Notes: generated by a model from the letters alone, not told the origin. 45,473 nucleotides of DNA from Gammaproteobacteria bacterium (GCA_011374975.1 DRNU01000226.1:1-45473); one strand, 5' to 3'. Positions 26,782-35,839 are shown, counted from the first letter of the stretch. Made by a program: numbers and translations.

Positions 26782-26814
26782 GGTTCCGCAAAGCAACACA
26801 AGGGAGCAGTAAAA

Positions 26815-27156
26815 ATGCACAGCAGCAGCGCACAGCAGCTTCATCAGCAACCGGTAACGCCGCTGTTCGATGAGGACGGTTTTTTGATCGACCCGGAGCA
26901 CTGGACCCCGGAACTGGCCGGCCAGCTTGCCGAGGCCGCCGATATTGCACGGCTTACCGATGCCCACTGGCAGATTATCAATTTTCTGCGTGAGCGCCAC
27001 CTGCGCTGCGGCGCCATGCCGCCGATGCGGATTATCTGCCGCCAGCTCGGCACTGACCGGGATGCGGTAAAAGGCCTGTTCGGTGGGTGCCTGCAGTTAT
27101 GGCGTATCGCCGGCCTGCCCGACCCGGGCGAAGAAGCCAGGACCTATATGGACTGA
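26815..27156 (+). CDS. DsrC/TusE-family protein lacking the functional cysteines
   Basis: A 113-residue protein of the DsrC fold: FDEDGFLIDPEHWTPELAGQ, LTDAHWQIINFLRERHLRCG, MPPMRIICRQLGTD, then LFGGCLQLWRIAGLPDPGEE. In DsrC the C-terminal arm is ACKIAGLPKPTGC, with two redox Cys; here these positions are Trp/Leu and Glu, so it cannot carry sulfur as a trisulfide. Cys-less DsrC proteins are known in sulfur bacteria and were proposed to be regulatory (RspA). AAGGGAGC precedes the ATG. Location next to a CysB-like regulator and an oxidoreductase operon supports a regulatory role, by inference. A strong terminator follows. Confidence 0.8.
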   Translation: MHSSSAQQLHQQPVTPLFDEDGFLIDPEHWTPELAGQLAEAADIARLTDAHWQIINFLRERHLRCGAMPPMRIICRQLGTDRDAVKGLFGGCLQLWRIAGLPDPGEEARTYMD

Positions 27157-27195
27157 GTTTCAACTTTTTCATCCTCAACTCCTCCAGAGGAACTG

Positions 27196-27231
27196 CGGGT
27201 TGTGCCCCCATCGCAACCCGCGTTTTTTTTG
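27196..27231 (+). terminator. Rho-independent terminator of the DsrC-like gene
   Basis: GCGGGTTG and CAACCCGC form a perfect 8-bp stem (27196-27203 with 27215-27222), followed by G and eight T. It lies 40 bases past the DsrC-like stop and just before the convergent eamA gene ends. Confidence 0.9.
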
Positions 27232-27253
27232 ACCGCAATATGCCCCGCCGCAG

Positions 27254-28120
27254 TCAGACCGCTACCAGCGCCTTGCGCTGCCGCATGGCCAGTGCGCCGG
27301 CAATCACAATCAACGCCGTCCCGAATACCGACAGCGCATCCGGCAATTCCTGCCAGAAGAACCAGCCATAACCCGCAGCGAATACGACCGACGTATAGGT
27401 AAAGGGCCCGATCTGCGCCGCCGGCGCATAGCCGTACCCCTTGGACAACAGGTACTGGCCGGCACTTGCAAAAGTGCCGGCGGCAGCCAGTTGCAGCAGC
27501 ACTGACGTGTCCGGTGTCTGCCAGCTCCACAACAACGGCACGCTGGACACCGTGGTGCAGATAATGCCGTACAGCACTACCACGCGGAACGGCGGTTCGC
27601 TATGCGACAGGCGCCGCAGGCTGACCATCGCCACCGCGGCAAAGGCGCCCGATGCCAGCCCGATCAGCGCCACCCAGGAGTACAGGCCGCTGCCCGGCTT
27701 GAGCACAAACAGCACACCGACAAAACCTGTGACGATCGCTGCCGCAACGCGCGAAGGCAGCGATTCACTCAGCCAGACCATGGCGATAAAGGGGATGAAC
27801 AGCGGCGCGGTGAAGTTCAGCAACACGGCGCTGGCCAGCGGCAGGTAGGCGAGCGCGTAGAAAAAGCAGTACATGGCCGCCAGGCCGAACAGGCTGCGTA
27901 CCAGGTGCAGCACGGGGTGGGCGGTTTTCAGCGAGTGGCTGACGCCCTGGTGCCAGACCAGCGGCAGCAGGATCAACAGGCCGAACAGGTTGCGGAAGAA
28001 GACGATCTCCGCATTGGGCAGCTGGTGTGCCGCCATACGAATCAGCACGCCCATCGAGGCAAACATCAGCGCAGCGCAGGTGACCAGCAGCGCGCCATAC
28101 GCCGGGTTGTCCGCTCTCAT
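27254..28120 (-). CDS. EamA/DMT-family transporter
   Basis: A 288-residue inner-membrane protein with ten predicted helices in two EamA repeats: [20 protein letters not shown] begins the first, and [20 protein letters not shown] the second. Drug/metabolite superfamily exporters move amino acids, nucleosides or amphipathic metabolites; the substrate is not predictable. A charged motif [12 protein letters not shown] and the [20 protein letters not shown] loop are typical. Its ATG overlaps the orn stop (ATGA), so they are coupled. Confidence 0.88.
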   Translation of the reverse strand: MRADNPAYGALLVTCAALMFASMGVLIRMAAHQLPNAEIVFFRNLFGLLILLPLVWHQGVSHSLKTAHPVLHLVRSLFGLAAMYCFFYALAYLPLASAVLLNFTAPLFIPFIAMVWLSESLPSRVAAAIVTGFVGVLFVLKPGSGLYSWVALIGLASGAFAAVAMVSLRRLSHSEPPFRVVVLYGIICTTVSSVPLLWSWQTPDTSVLLQLAAAGTFASAGQYLLSKGYGYAPAAQIGPFTYTSVVFAAGYGWFFWQELPDALSVFGTALIVIAGALAMRQRKALVAV

Positions 28121-28671
28121 GCAGGGAACGGCTTGAACAGGTGCTCGCGGTAATATTGCAGTTCGGCGATGGAATCGCGGATGTCGTCCATGGCGAGGTG
28201 GCTGGAGACTTTCTTATACCCGGCGATGGCCTGCGGCGCCCAGCGCTTGCCCAGTTCCTTGAGGGTGCTGACGTCCAGGTTCCGGTAGTGGAAGAACTCT
28301 TCCAGCTCCGGCATCAGGCGCGCCATGAAACGCCGGTCCTGGCAGATGGAGTTGCCGCACATGGGCGAGACACCGGAATCGACGTGCTCGACAAGAAACT
28401 CCAGCGTCTGGCGCTCGGCATCGCGCACCGTCAGGGTGCTGTCCTTGACGCGCTGCGTCAGGCCGGATTTGCCGTGCTGGCGCGTGTTCCATTCGTCCAT
28501 GCCGTCGAGCAGGGCGTCCGGCTGGTGGATCGCCAGCATCGGGCCCTCGGCGACCGTGTTCAGCTGCGAATCTGTGACAATGGTGGCAATTTCGATGATC
28601 TCGTCTTTGAAGGTATCCAGGCCGGTCATTTCCAGATCGATCCAGATGAGGTTGGTTTTTTTGTCAGACAT
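28117..28671 (-). CDS. orn: Oligoribonuclease
   Basis: A 184-residue DEDDh exonuclease that degrades 2-5 nt RNA, including pGpG from c-di-GMP breakdown. [11 protein letters not shown] (first Asp/Glu), [34 protein letters not shown] and the final [14 protein letters not shown] (His-Asp) carry the catalytic residues. ATG 28671 has AAGGAG eight bases upstream; a GTG at 28680 sits inside that site and is rejected. It is divergent from the M48 protease gene and coupled to eamA downstream. Confidence 0.95.
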   Translation of the reverse strand: MSDKKTNLIWIDLEMTGLDTFKDEIIEIATIVTDSQLNTVAEGPMLAIHQPDALLDGMDEWNTRQHGKSGLTQRVKDSTLTVRDAERQTLEFLVEHVDSGVSPMCGNSICQDRRFMARLMPELEEFFHYRNLDVSTLKELGKRWAPQAIAGYKKVSSHLAMDDIRDSIAELQYYREHLFKPFPA

Positions 28672-28755
28672 TCCCGGCACTCCTTATGGTTGTGTTGCAT
28701 TGTAGCAAAGGCTACCCTTCTGTGATTGGTCCAACTGCCGGTTTTTTATAACGGA

Positions 28756-30000
28756 ATGAATACTTTTACATGGGTTTTCCTGGCCACGCTGGGCGCCTCG
28801 CTGGTGCTCAGGCTGTGGCTGGCACAACGCCAGATCCGCAACGTCAGTGCCAACCGCGAGCGCGTACCGGAGGCCTTCGCCGCCAATATCCAGCTGGATG
28901 CACACCGCAAGGCGGCCGACTACACACTGACCAACACCCGGCTGGGGCGGCTGGAGATGATTTACAGCAGCCTGTTGCTGCTGGCCTGGACCCTGGGCGG
29001 CGGCCTGCAATGGCTGGACAGCAGCTGGCAACAGCTCGGCTGGGGCGCCATTCCCACCGGGGTCGCCATGCTGGTCAGCGCCTTCGCCATCATGGCGCTG
29101 CTGGACCTGCCCTTCTCGCTCTACCACACCTTTGTTATCGAGGAGCGTTTCGGCTTCAACAAGACAACGCCCGGCGTGTTCATCAGCGATATGATCAAGC
29201 AGACCCTGCTGATGCTGGTACTGGGCGTACCGCTGGCCTGGGCCGCACTGTGGCTGATGCAGGAGTCCGGGCAGCTGTGGTGGTTCTACCTGTGGCTGCT
29301 GTGGGCCGGTTTCAGCCTGCTGATGCTGTGGGCCTACCCGGCCGTGATCGCGCCGCTGTTCAACAAGTTTACCCTGCTCGATGACGAGACGCTGCAGCAG
29401 CGCATCCAGTCACTGCTGGACCGCTGCGGCTTCAAGAGCAAGGGCATCTACGTGATGGACGGCTCGCGCCGTTCCGGACACGGCAATGCCTACTTCACCG
29501 GCATGGGCCAGAACAAGCGCATCGTGTTTTTCGACACCCTGCTGACCACGCTGGAAGCGGATGAAATCGAGGCCGTGCTGGCGCATGAACTCGGGCACTT
29601 CAAACGCAAGCACGTGCAGAAGCGCATTATCACCATGATGCTGATGAGCCTGGCCGGGCTGGCCCTGCTGGGCTGGCTGATCGACCAGCCGTGGTTCTAC
29701 CAGGGGCTCGGCGTGCAGACGCCGTCCAACCACCTCGCCCTGCTGCTGTTCCTGATGGTGTCGCCGGTATTTACCTTCTTCCTGCAGCCGCTGTCATCCT
29801 GGTTCTCGCGCAAGCACGAGTTCGAGGCCGATGACTATGCCGCCAGCCAGGCCAGCGCCGCCGACCTGATCCGCGCGCTGGTGAAGATGTACAAGGAAAA
29901 TGCCAGCACGCTGACGCCTGACCCGCTGTATTCCGCTTTTTATGACTCGCACCCGCCGGCCCCGGTGCGTGTCGCACATCTGTCCACCAAAACGGGATGA
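28756..30000 (+). CDS. M48-family (Ste24/CaaX-type) zinc metalloprotease
   Basis: A 414-residue membrane protease. The zinc motif HELGH is in EAVLAHELGHFKRKHVQKRI and the third ligand Glu is in SRKHEFEADDYA. An N-terminal peptidase M48_N part (LPFSLYHTFVIEERFGFNKT) and about seven transmembrane helices make it a Ste24/HtpX-like enzyme of the inner membrane. The N-terminal TTG at 28726 is rejected; ATG 28756 gives the usual membrane-anchor start. It heads the run M48-cytochrome c-phhB-rsgA, with short gaps. Its substrates in bacteria are not settled (protein quality control is the usual suggestion). Confidence 0.93.
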   Translation: MNTFTWVFLATLGASLVLRLWLAQRQIRNVSANRERVPEAFAANIQLDAHRKAADYTLTNTRLGRLEMIYSSLLLLAWTLGGGLQWLDSSWQQLGWGAIPTGVAMLVSAFAIMALLDLPFSLYHTFVIEERFGFNKTTPGVFISDMIKQTLLMLVLGVPLAWAALWLMQESGQLWWFYLWLLWAGFSLLMLWAYPAVIAPLFNKFTLLDDETLQQRIQSLLDRCGFKSKGIYVMDGSRRSGHGNAYFTGMGQNKRIVFFDTLLTTLEADEIEAVLAHELGHFKRKHVQKRIITMMLMSLAGLALLGWLIDQPWFYQGLGVQTPSNHLALLLFLMVSPVFTFFLQPLSSWFSRKHEFEADDYAASQASAADLIRALVKMYKENASTLTPDPLYSAFYDSHPPAPVRVAHLSTKTG

Positions 30001-30013
30001 CTGGAGACACTGC

Positions 30014-30286
30014 ATGAAACAACTCATAATAATACCTGTGCTGCTTGCACTCAGTGCCACGACCAACGCCGAAGCCGCCAAAGGCCGGCAACTGCACGAA
30101 AAAAACTGTATGAAATGCCACGGCACCGAGGTTTACACCCGCGAAAAACGCATGGTCAATAACCGCGATGCGCTGGTCAAACAGGTGAAACGCTGCCAGC
30201 TGAACCTTGGCGTGCAATGGTTCAACGAGGATGTGGATGCCGTCGTGCAGTACCTCGACCAGACGTTCTACAAGTTCGACAAATGA
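30014..30286 (+). CDS. Small monohaem cytochrome c
   Basis: A 90-residue periplasmic protein. Signal peptide [21 protein letters not shown] is followed by the haem site CMKCH (in [15 protein letters not shown]). The sixth ligand Met could be the one in KRMVNNRD. The rest is charged and short: [33 protein letters not shown] gives a good ribosome site. It sits 13 bases after the protease gene. Its redox partner is unknown. Confidence 0.87.
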   Translation: MKQLIIIPVLLALSATTNAEAAKGRQLHEKNCMKCHGTEVYTREKRMVNNRDALVKQVKRCQLNLGVQWFNEDVDAVVQYLDQTFYKFDK

Positions 30287-30290
30287 TGTC

Positions 30291-30632
30291 ATGAACGACA
30301 CTGCCCTCGGCAACCGGCACTGCCGACGCGACACCACGCGCCTCGATGCCGCTGACGTGCAGGCGTTCAAACAGGACATTCATGCTGACTGGTCGTTGTC
30401 TGAGGACGGCCTGGTTCTGCAACGCGGCTTCCGCTTCAGGGACTATTACCAGACCATCGCCTTCGTCAATGCGCTGGCCTGGGTGGCGCACCGCGAGGAC
30501 CATCACCCGGACCTGGAAGTCGGCTACAACCGCTGTGTGGTCAACTACAGCACGCACTCGGTGGGCGGCCTGTCCGAGAACGATTTCATCTGCGCGGCGC
30601 GTATCGACGCACTCGCGCCCGACGACGCCTGA
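30291..30632 (+). CDS. phhB: Pterin-4a-carbinolamine dehydratase
   Basis: A 113-residue PCD/DCoH-family enzyme. The motif [20 protein letters not shown], then [18 protein letters not shown], holds the catalytic His pair and the conserved HPD. It recycles the 4a-hydroxytetrahydropterin made by phenylalanine hydroxylase; in genomes without that enzyme it may act in molybdopterin metabolism. No phhA is in the window. Starts five bases after the cytochrome stop and is followed by rsgA. Confidence 0.9.
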   Translation: MNDTALGNRHCRRDTTRLDAADVQAFKQDIHADWSLSEDGLVLQRGFRFRDYYQTIAFVNALAWVAHREDHHPDLEVGYNRCVVNYSTHSVGGLSENDFICAARIDALAPDDA

Positions 30633-30637
30633 CTCCT

Positions 30638-31609
30638 GTGACAAAGCGTCGTCCCGCACGTTCCTCCGCTGCCGGCCCCAGGGCAGACAAAACCGCCAAA
30701 ACCGACAAGAAAGCCACCGGCCAGCCCGGCCTGGTGCTGGCCCACTACGGCCAGGTCAGCCTGGTGGAAGACGACCAGGGCGGCATCTTCCGCTGCGCCA
30801 CGCGCAGGAAGCTGCAACGCACGGTGTGTGGTGACCGGGTACTGTGGCAGCCGGGTAACCCGCGCGAGGGCACGATCACTGAAATACTGGAGCGCAAAAC
30901 CACGCTGGTACGCCCGGACCACAACAACCGGGTACGGCCGGTCGCCGCCAACCTGGACCAGATTGTGGTCGTCATCGCCACCCGACCCAGTTTTGAATAC
31001 GGCATGCTGGACCGCTACCTGGTCGCCGCCGAACTGATGGGCGCGCGCCCCGTCATCGTGGTCAACAAGTCCGACACGCTGGATGATGAAAGCCGCCACA
31101 AGCTGGAGCAACGCCTCGGTGTCTACCGCGATATCGGTTATACGCAGCTGTTCACCAGCACGCGCAGTACTGACGGCCTGACGGCCCTGCACGGGCAGCT
31201 CAAGGCGCATACCAGCATCCTGGTAGGACAATCGGGGGTGGGGAAATCATCGCTGGTGCAGGCGCTGTTGCCGGATCTCGATATCCGGATCGGCACGCTG
31301 TCGCAGGTCACCGGGCTGGGCCGGCACACCACCACGGTGGCGATGCTGTATCACCTGCCGGACGGCGGGAATCTGATTGATTCACCCGGCGTGCGTGATT
31401 TTACGCTGTGCCAGGTGCCGGTGGAGGATCTGGCACGCGGTTTCCTGGAGTTTGAGCCGTTTCTCGGCCAGTGCCGTTTTCATAATTGCCGCCATGTCAC
31501 CGAGCCCGGCTGTGTGGTGCAGGATGCGGTGCGCAGTGGCAAGATCAATGCGCGGCGGATGGACAGTTACCGGGAGCTGGTGGCGACTATGGGGAAGAAC
31601 GGGAAGTAA
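30638..31609 (+). CDS. rsgA: Ribosome small subunit-dependent GTPase RsgA
   Basis: A 323-residue circularly permuted GTPase for late 30S assembly. Order: basic tail, OB-fold (VLAHYGQVSLVEDDQGGIFR), G4 NKSD before G1 (GQSGVGKSSLVQALL), G3 DSPGV, and a zinc-finger end (CRFHNCRHVTEPGC). All nucleotide motifs are intact. GTG start (30638), five bases after phhB, without a distinct ribosome site, so probably coupled to phhB. Its 3' end overlaps a small convergent ORF by 23 bases. Confidence 0.95.
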   Translation: MTKRRPARSSAAGPRADKTAKTDKKATGQPGLVLAHYGQVSLVEDDQGGIFRCATRRKLQRTVCGDRVLWQPGNPREGTITEILERKTTLVRPDHNNRVRPVAANLDQIVVVIATRPSFEYGMLDRYLVAAELMGARPVIVVNKSDTLDDESRHKLEQRLGVYRDIGYTQLFTSTRSTDGLTALHGQLKAHTSILVGQSGVGKSSLVQALLPDLDIRIGTLSQVTGLGRHTTTVAMLYHLPDGGNLIDSPGVRDFTLCQVPVEDLARGFLEFEPFLGQCRFHNCRHVTEPGCVVQDAVRSGKINARRMDSYRELVATMGKNGK

Positions 31610-31859
31610 ATACGCTTTGAATACCGGCGTTGGGTACTGATTGACAACATGTTGAGGGTAGTTGTTCTGTCGGACCTTTTTTATCAAAGTGCTCACGCAT
31701 GTGCAGAAGTTTTGAGCGTTTTGCACTCCAGCGCCCGGCAAATGCGCCACCACCAATACTCCCGAGCACGGGATGCACATACAAGGCATCAGCGGATTGC
31801 TGTTTATCGGTGATATGGAAAAATATTTCGTCCGGGATGCGGGCAGTCAGATCTGGCAT
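31587..31859 (-). CDS. Small unknown protein
   Basis: Not recognised. 90 residues: MPDLTARIPDEIFFHITDKQ and so on, with IGGGAFAGRWSAKRSKLLHM in the middle and a Ser-rich end. AAAGGA lies seven bases ahead of the ATG, which is why it is kept. It ends inside the rsgA 3' end (convergent). No homologue recalled; it might be noise. Confidence 0.4.
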   Translation of the reverse strand: MPDLTARIPDEIFFHITDKQQSADALYVHPVLGSIGGGAFAGRWSAKRSKLLHMREHFDKKGPTEQLPSTCCQSVPNAGIQSVFTSRSSP

Positions 31860-31976
31860 ATGAAAGTCCTTTTAAAGTCGTCCTTGTGTACTGCTTTCCA
31901 TTGCAGCACGGTGGCCGTCCGGGGCGGCGCTGATGTCGCTATGCTATAACCGGATCAGGGTGGATCGCGAGGTGTT

Positions 31977-32321
31977 CTATCCCGGCGGCCAGTGCATCGG
32001 CCGGCCACCCAACAGGTGCAGGTGGATATGAAATACGGTCTGGCCGGCATCCGCATTGCAGTTGATCACGGTGCGGTAGCCCTTTTCCGCAACACCTTCC
32101 TGCTGCGCGATACTTGCCGCTGCCAGCATCATCTTGCCTACCAGGCCGGCGTGGTCTTCATCCAGATCATTCAGCGTGGCTACATGTTGTTTAGGGATGA
32201 CCAGTACGTGCAGCGGCGCCTGCGGATTGATGTCCCGGAACGCCAGCACGTGGTCATCTTCGTAGACGGTATCCGGCGTGATTTCGCCTGACACCATTTT
32301 GCAGAACAGACAATCGGTCAT
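31977..32321 (-). CDS. hinT: HIT-family (HinT-like) nucleotide hydrolase
   Basis: A 114-residue histidine-triad protein: CLFCKMVSGEITPDTVYEDD, then DINPQAPLHVLVIPKQHVAT and the triad HIHLHLLGG with the catalytic His. HinT hydrolyses adenosine 5'-phosphoramidates in the cytoplasm. Two N-terminal Cys (CLFC) are present, as in zinc-binding HIT proteins. No operon partner close by. Confidence 0.92.
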   Translation of the reverse strand: MTDCLFCKMVSGEITPDTVYEDDHVLAFRDINPQAPLHVLVIPKQHVATLNDLDEDHAGLVGKMMLAAASIAQQEGVAEKGYRTVINCNADAGQTVFHIHLHLLGGRPMHWPPG

Positions 32322-32397
32322 GGGGGCTCCTGGCAGGAATTGGAAAACCAGGACAAAGCGTAGCGCGCAGTGCGGCCACGATCAATCCGGGACGGGC

Positions 32398-32760
32398 TCA
32401 GACGAAGAAGTTGACGGAGCGGCCCTGCGTGAGGTCGGCGACAGCTTCCGGGCGGGTGTTGTTCAGGTAGCGGGCAATGGCGGGACGTGACTGCTCGGGC
32501 GACGGCGCCGGGTGTCCGACCGACTGTGCCTGGTTCAGGTTGCGTTCATTAATGAATCCACGCGTCGACTGGGCGGGGTTGCGCTCGCGCTGCAGCAGTT
32601 CACCCTGCACCGTGCGCTGCAACGGCTCACGCGCAGACCGCCGTGCCTGTGGCGCGGCCACGGGCTCGACTGCCTCGACGAAAGCCGGGCGCGGTGCCTT
32701 GCGGGTTAGTGCCGGTGACGGCCCGCCGGGGGGCGCTACTGGCAGTCTGCTGATATCCAT
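32398..32760 (-). CDS. Unknown Pro/Arg-rich protein
   Basis: Not recognised as a named family. 120 residues, low complexity in the first half (SRLPVAPPGGPSPALTRKAP), then LQRTVQGELLQRERNPAQST and a C-terminal RPAIARYLNNTRPEAVADLT, ending SVNFFV. Similar proteins with the YLNN...VNFFV end are remembered from other gammaproteobacteria without function. No signal peptide or membrane helix; probably disordered. ATG 32760 lies in GC-rich coding-like sequence. Confidence 0.6.
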   Translation of the reverse strand: MDISRLPVAPPGGPSPALTRKAPRPAFVEAVEPVAAPQARRSAREPLQRTVQGELLQRERNPAQSTRGFINERNLNQAQSVGHPAPSPEQSRPAIARYLNNTRPEAVADLTQGRSVNFFV

Positions 32761-32929
32761 GTTGCGACGGATCCTGTCCCTGTTGTGCAGTTAGAGCGTT
32801 ACTTCAGGGAAAAAGTTTACTCTTTTTTTCAGGCTTCGCACCTGTCAGAAAACTGTCGAATCAGTCGTTGAGCCGGGACTGATATTTTCTTTTACTTCAT
32901 TGTGTTACAGGAGTTTCTTAAAGAGGGGA

Positions 32930-33529
32930 CTATTCGAGCTCACGGCGCCCGGAGAAAGCATGCGACAGGGTGCCGCTGTCGATGTACTCCAGCTCGCCGC
33001 CCATCGGCACGCCGTGCGCGATGCGTGTGGTGCGGATGCCCTGCCGGCGCGCCATTTCGCTGATGTACTGGGCGGTGGCCTCGCCTTCGGCGGTGGGGTT
33101 GGTGGCCAGGATCACTTCACCGAGCCGGCCCTGCGCAAAGCGTTCGTTGAGCCGGTCGAGGCCCAGCTGTTCCGGGCCGATGCCGTCCAGCGGAGACAAG
33201 TGCCCCATCAGGACAAAATAACGCCCCTGGAAATCCGTGGCCTGTTCAATGGCGTCGACGTCGACCGGTGTTTCCACCACGCACAGCTGGCTGGTATCAC
33301 GCCGGTCGCTGGCGCACAGGCTGCACAGGTCGGTCTCGCACAGGGTGCGGCACTCGCGGCAATGACCGACTTCCTGCATGGCGCGCGCCAGCATCTCGCT
33401 GAGTCGCACCCCGCCCTCGCGGTCGCGTTCCAGCAGGTGGAAAGCCATGCGCTGGGCGGTTTTGTGGCCGACGCCGGGCAGACAGCGCAGGGCGTCCATC
33501 AACTGGCTGATGAGGGGAGATGCGGACAC
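32930..33529 (-). CDS. recR: Recombination protein RecR
   Basis: A 199-residue protein for RecFOR-mediated loading of RecA. The helix-hairpin-helix [20 protein letters not shown], zinc finger ([16 protein letters not shown]) and Toprim domain ([20 protein letters not shown]) are all there, with the Walker B-like [12 protein letters not shown] near the end. GTG start at 33529, ten bases after the ybaB stop, with no distinct site, so probably coupled. Last gene of the ffs-dnaX-ybaB-recR group. Confidence 0.95.
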   Translation of the reverse strand: MSASPLISQLMDALRCLPGVGHKTAQRMAFHLLERDREGGVRLSEMLARAMQEVGHCRECRTLCETDLCSLCASDRRDTSQLCVVETPVDVDAIEQATDFQGRYFVLMGHLSPLDGIGPEQLGLDRLNERFAQGRLGEVILATNPTAEGEATAQYISEMARRQGIRTTRIAHGVPMGGELEYIDSGTLSHAFSGRRELE

Positions 33530-33539
33530 GCGGGTTAGA

Positions 33540-33863
33540 TCAGAACGGCAGTTTCATACCGGCCGGCAGGTTCAGCCCGCTGGTCATGCCCGCCATGCGT
33601 TCCTGGGTCATGGCCTCGACCCGGTGCGTGGCATCATTGATGGCCGCGGCGATCAGGTCTTCCAGCATGTCCTTGTCGTCGCCGACCAGGCTGTCATCGA
33701 TTTCGACGCGGCGCGCTTCGTGACGACCGGTCATGGTCACCTTGACCAGCCCGCCGCCGGACTCGCCGGTGACTTCCAGGTTGCCGATTTCTTCCTGCGC
33801 CTTCTGCATGTCTTCCTGCATCTTCTGCGCCTGCTTCATCAGGTTACCAAGTCCGCCTTTCAT
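33540..33863 (-). CDS. ybaB: YbaB/EbfC nucleoid-associated protein
   Basis: A 107-residue DNA-binding protein that starts [20 protein letters not shown] and continues [20 protein letters not shown], as in YbaB/EbfC. The Met/Gln-rich helix and the [15 protein letters not shown] strand make the tweezer-like dimer that bends DNA. It lies between dnaX and recR, the standard gammaproteobacterial order. A longer open frame up to 33932 is rejected since the family starts at MKGG. Confidence 0.95.
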   Translation of the reverse strand: MKGGLGNLMKQAQKMQEDMQKAQEEIGNLEVTGESGGGLVKVTMTGRHEARRVEIDDSLVGDDKDMLEDLIAAAINDATHRVEAMTQERMAGMTSGLNLPAGMKLPF

Positions 33864-33882
33864 TACGTTACCTCGATCAAGA

Positions 33883-35478
33883 TTAATGGTTGTCGACAGG
33901 GCGGATGCTTTCCGTGTGCAGGGTGGCATCAAACGCCTTCTGTATGGCTTTCACATTGGGATCCGATTCAATACTGTTGACCGCGTCGGCCTGGCGCAGT
34001 TCAGCGGCCAGGCGTGCCTGCCGGGCGGGCGTATCGGTGCTGTCGCCCTGCACGTCGATGCTGAGCTTCAGCGTCTGTTGCAGACATTCGCAGAGCATCT
34101 TTTCCAGCCGTTGCAGGCGTTCCTTGCTGAGCAGCTGGCGGTGGCTGCCGTCCAGCACCAGTTGCCAGCACTCACCCGACTTGTCCGTTACTGCACAGTT
34201 CATGGCCAGCTCGCGCAACATGCCCTTGAGGCCCATGGCGTCGATCAATGACGGCCAGTCGTCACTTGCCGAACCCCGGGTGACAGCCGGTGCCGGGGCT
34301 GGTGCCGCGGCCTTGCCGGTCGCCGGCGCAGCCTGTGTGGTCGCAGCCGTCACCGGTGCAGACCGGGGTGTTGCAGGCTGATCCTGCCCTGCCGCCGCCG
34401 GCCGGAAGGCCAGCATGCGTAACAGGATCATTTCCAGCCCGCCGCGCAGGTCCGGCGCCAGCGCCAGGTCGCGCCGCCCGATCAGGCCGATCTGGTAGAA
34501 CAGCTGCACGTCCTCCGGCGCCATGCGGGTGGCGAGTTCCAGCACTGCCTCGCGTTCTTCCAGGTGTTCGTCGACGGCATCGGGCAAGGTCTGGCCAATG
34601 GCAATCTGTTGCAGGCAGGTCAGCAGTTCGGCGAGCAGGCCTTCGTAATCGGGGGCGCGCTGGTCGAGTTTGTCGACCACGCCCAGCAGCGCCGCTGCAT
34701 CGGCGTCGGCCAGCGCGCGCAGCAAGGCCACTACCTGTCCGCGCTCGATGCTGCCCAGCATGGAACGCACGTCGGCCTCGTGCACCTTGCCGCCGCCGAA
34801 GGCGATGGCCTGGTCCAGCAGGCTGAGTGCATCGCGCATGCTGCCGTCGGCAGCGCGCGCCAGCAAGCGTAGCGCGGCGGCGTCGGTCTCCACCCCTTCC
34901 ACACCCAGCAGTTGCTCCAGGTGGCCGACGATCAGCGGTATCGACAGCCGCTTGAGGTTGAACTGCAGGCAGCGCGACAGCACGGTGGCCGGCAGCTTCT
35001 GCGGATCGGTGGTCGCGAGCAGGAATTTCACGTGCGGCGGCGGTTCTTCCAGAGTCTTCAGCAGTGCATTGAAGCTGTGCGCCGACAGCATGTGCACTTC
35101 GTCGATCAGGTAGACCTTGTAGCGCGCGCGGGTCGGCGCGTACTGCACGTTGTCGAGCAGCTCGCGGGTGTCCTCGACCTTGGTGCGCGATGCCGCATCC
35201 ACCTCGATCAGGTCCACGAAACGCCCCTCGTCGATCTCCGTGCACGCCGAACACTCGCCGCAGGGCTCGGCGCTGACGCCGGACTCGCAGTTCAGGGATT
35301 TGGCGAAGATACGCGCCACGGTGGTCTTGCCCACGCCGCGGGTGCCGGTGAATAAATAGGCGTGGTGCAGGCGGTCATTGTCCAGCGCATTGATCAGTGC
35401 CTGCAGGACATGCTCCTGCCCCACCATCTCGGCAAACTTGCGCGGCCGCCATTTGCGCGCCAGAACCTGGTAACTCAT
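33883..35478 (-). CDS. dnaX: DNA polymerase III subunits tau/gamma
   Basis: A 531-residue clamp-loader ATPase from ATG 35478 ([20 protein letters not shown]). Walker A is GTRGVGKT, the zinc site CGECSAC lies in the loop after it, DEVHMLS is Walker B, and SRC marks the arginine finger region. After about residue 370 a Pro/Ala linker and the tau-specific C-terminal domain follow ([20 protein letters not shown]). The E. coli-type A AAA AAG frameshift site is not seen, so a gamma form may not be made by slippage. It lies just downstream of the SRP RNA and may be co-transcribed with it. Confidence 0.95.
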   Translation of the reverse strand: MSYQVLARKWRPRKFAEMVGQEHVLQALINALDNDRLHHAYLFTGTRGVGKTTVARIFAKSLNCESGVSAEPCGECSACTEIDEGRFVDLIEVDAASRTKVEDTRELLDNVQYAPTRARYKVYLIDEVHMLSAHSFNALLKTLEEPPPHVKFLLATTDPQKLPATVLSRCLQFNLKRLSIPLIVGHLEQLLGVEGVETDAAALRLLARAADGSMRDALSLLDQAIAFGGGKVHEADVRSMLGSIERGQVVALLRALADADAAALLGVVDKLDQRAPDYEGLLAELLTCLQQIAIGQTLPDAVDEHLEEREAVLELATRMAPEDVQLFYQIGLIGRRDLALAPDLRGGLEMILLRMLAFRPAAAGQDQPATPRSAPVTAATTQAAPATGKAAAPAPAPAVTRGSASDDWPSLIDAMGLKGMLRELAMNCAVTDKSGECWQLVLDGSHRQLLSKERLQRLEKMLCECLQQTLKLSIDVQGDSTDTPARQARLAAELRQADAVNSIESDPNVKAIQKAFDATLHTESIRPVDNH

Positions 35479-35522
35479 GAAAAATCCGCTGAATAATTGC
35501 AGGAAGGGGGCAGTATAATGGA

Positions 35523-35634
35523 GGCAACCCGTACCAGCCACACCCCGGCGCCCAAGTCCACTGCTGCGGCTGCTCCCTTCCGGGCCTGACCGGGTTCACA
35601 GCTTGTTGTCGCGAGGGGACCGGTACAGGTCACC
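35523..35634 (-). ncRNA. ffs: 4.5S (SRP) RNA, small bacterial type
   Basis: The minus strand holds GTCAGGCCCGGAAGGGAGCAG, the SRP RNA apical tetraloop and symmetric-loop sequence (E. coli has GGTCAGGTCCGGAAGGAAGC). Its 5' and 3' ends pair: GGTGACCTGTACCGG (from 35634) with CTGGTACGGGTTGCC (to 35523), with G-U pairs. The length, about 112, fits the Ffh-binding hairpin of gammaproteobacteria. It functions with Ffh in membrane targeting. dnaX starts 45 bases downstream. Ends are set by pairing and could be off by a few bases. Confidence 0.93.
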
Positions 35635-35643
35635 ATAAACCGT

Positions 35644-35669
35644 AAAAAAACCGGCCCTTTACGGGTCGG
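35644..35669 (-). terminator. Terminator-like hairpin just upstream of the SRP RNA
   Basis: On the minus strand CCGACCC-GTAAA-GGGCCGG (35669-35651, one mismatch) is followed by seven T. It would end a transcript coming from further upstream, but there is no gene on that strand to terminate. See the structured element at 35683-35764. Confidence 0.6.
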
Positions 35670-35682
35670 CGGCGGCATTGTA

Positions 35683-35764
35683 CCAATTCGGCGCCGACAC
35701 AGCCACGTTACCGGACAGGCCCCGCCACAGCCCCGTCCCGGGCCCGTAAACCGCGCCGGATTGG
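35683..35764. other. Structured intergenic element with 12-base inverted arms
   Basis: CCAATTCGGCGC (35683-35694) and GCGCCGGATTGG (35753-35764) pair along all 12 bases on plus-strand RNA (one G-U) or 11 of 12 on the minus strand. They enclose 58 GC-rich bases with further short repeats (CCGGAC/GTCCCGG). Read on the minus strand it is followed by the terminator at 35669-35644, so a roughly 120-nt RNA is possible. The right arm overlaps the -35 of the tusE promoter. Confidence 0.4.
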
Positions 35765-35790
35765 CAATCTTAAATAATACCTGATAAAAT
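35761..35790 (+). promoter_or_regulatory. Promoter of the tusE/dsrC gene
   Basis: TTGGCA (35761-35766), 18 bases and TAAAAT (35785-35790) form a likely sigma-70 promoter 50 bases before the ATG. AAGGAG (35825-35830) is the ribosome site, nine bases before the start. Confidence 0.65.
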
Positions 35791-35839
35791 TAGTCAACTA
35801 TTACGGTTACATGAATATATCGGGAAGGAGCAGGACACA

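Noticed and set aside
34262-35254. Minus-strand ORF of 330 codons
   Set aside because: Arg/Pro/Ala-rich off-frame product of dnaX.
33883-35478. Programmed frameshift in dnaX
   Set aside because: No A-AAA-AAG slippery run is seen near the expected position, so no gamma-form signal is claimed.
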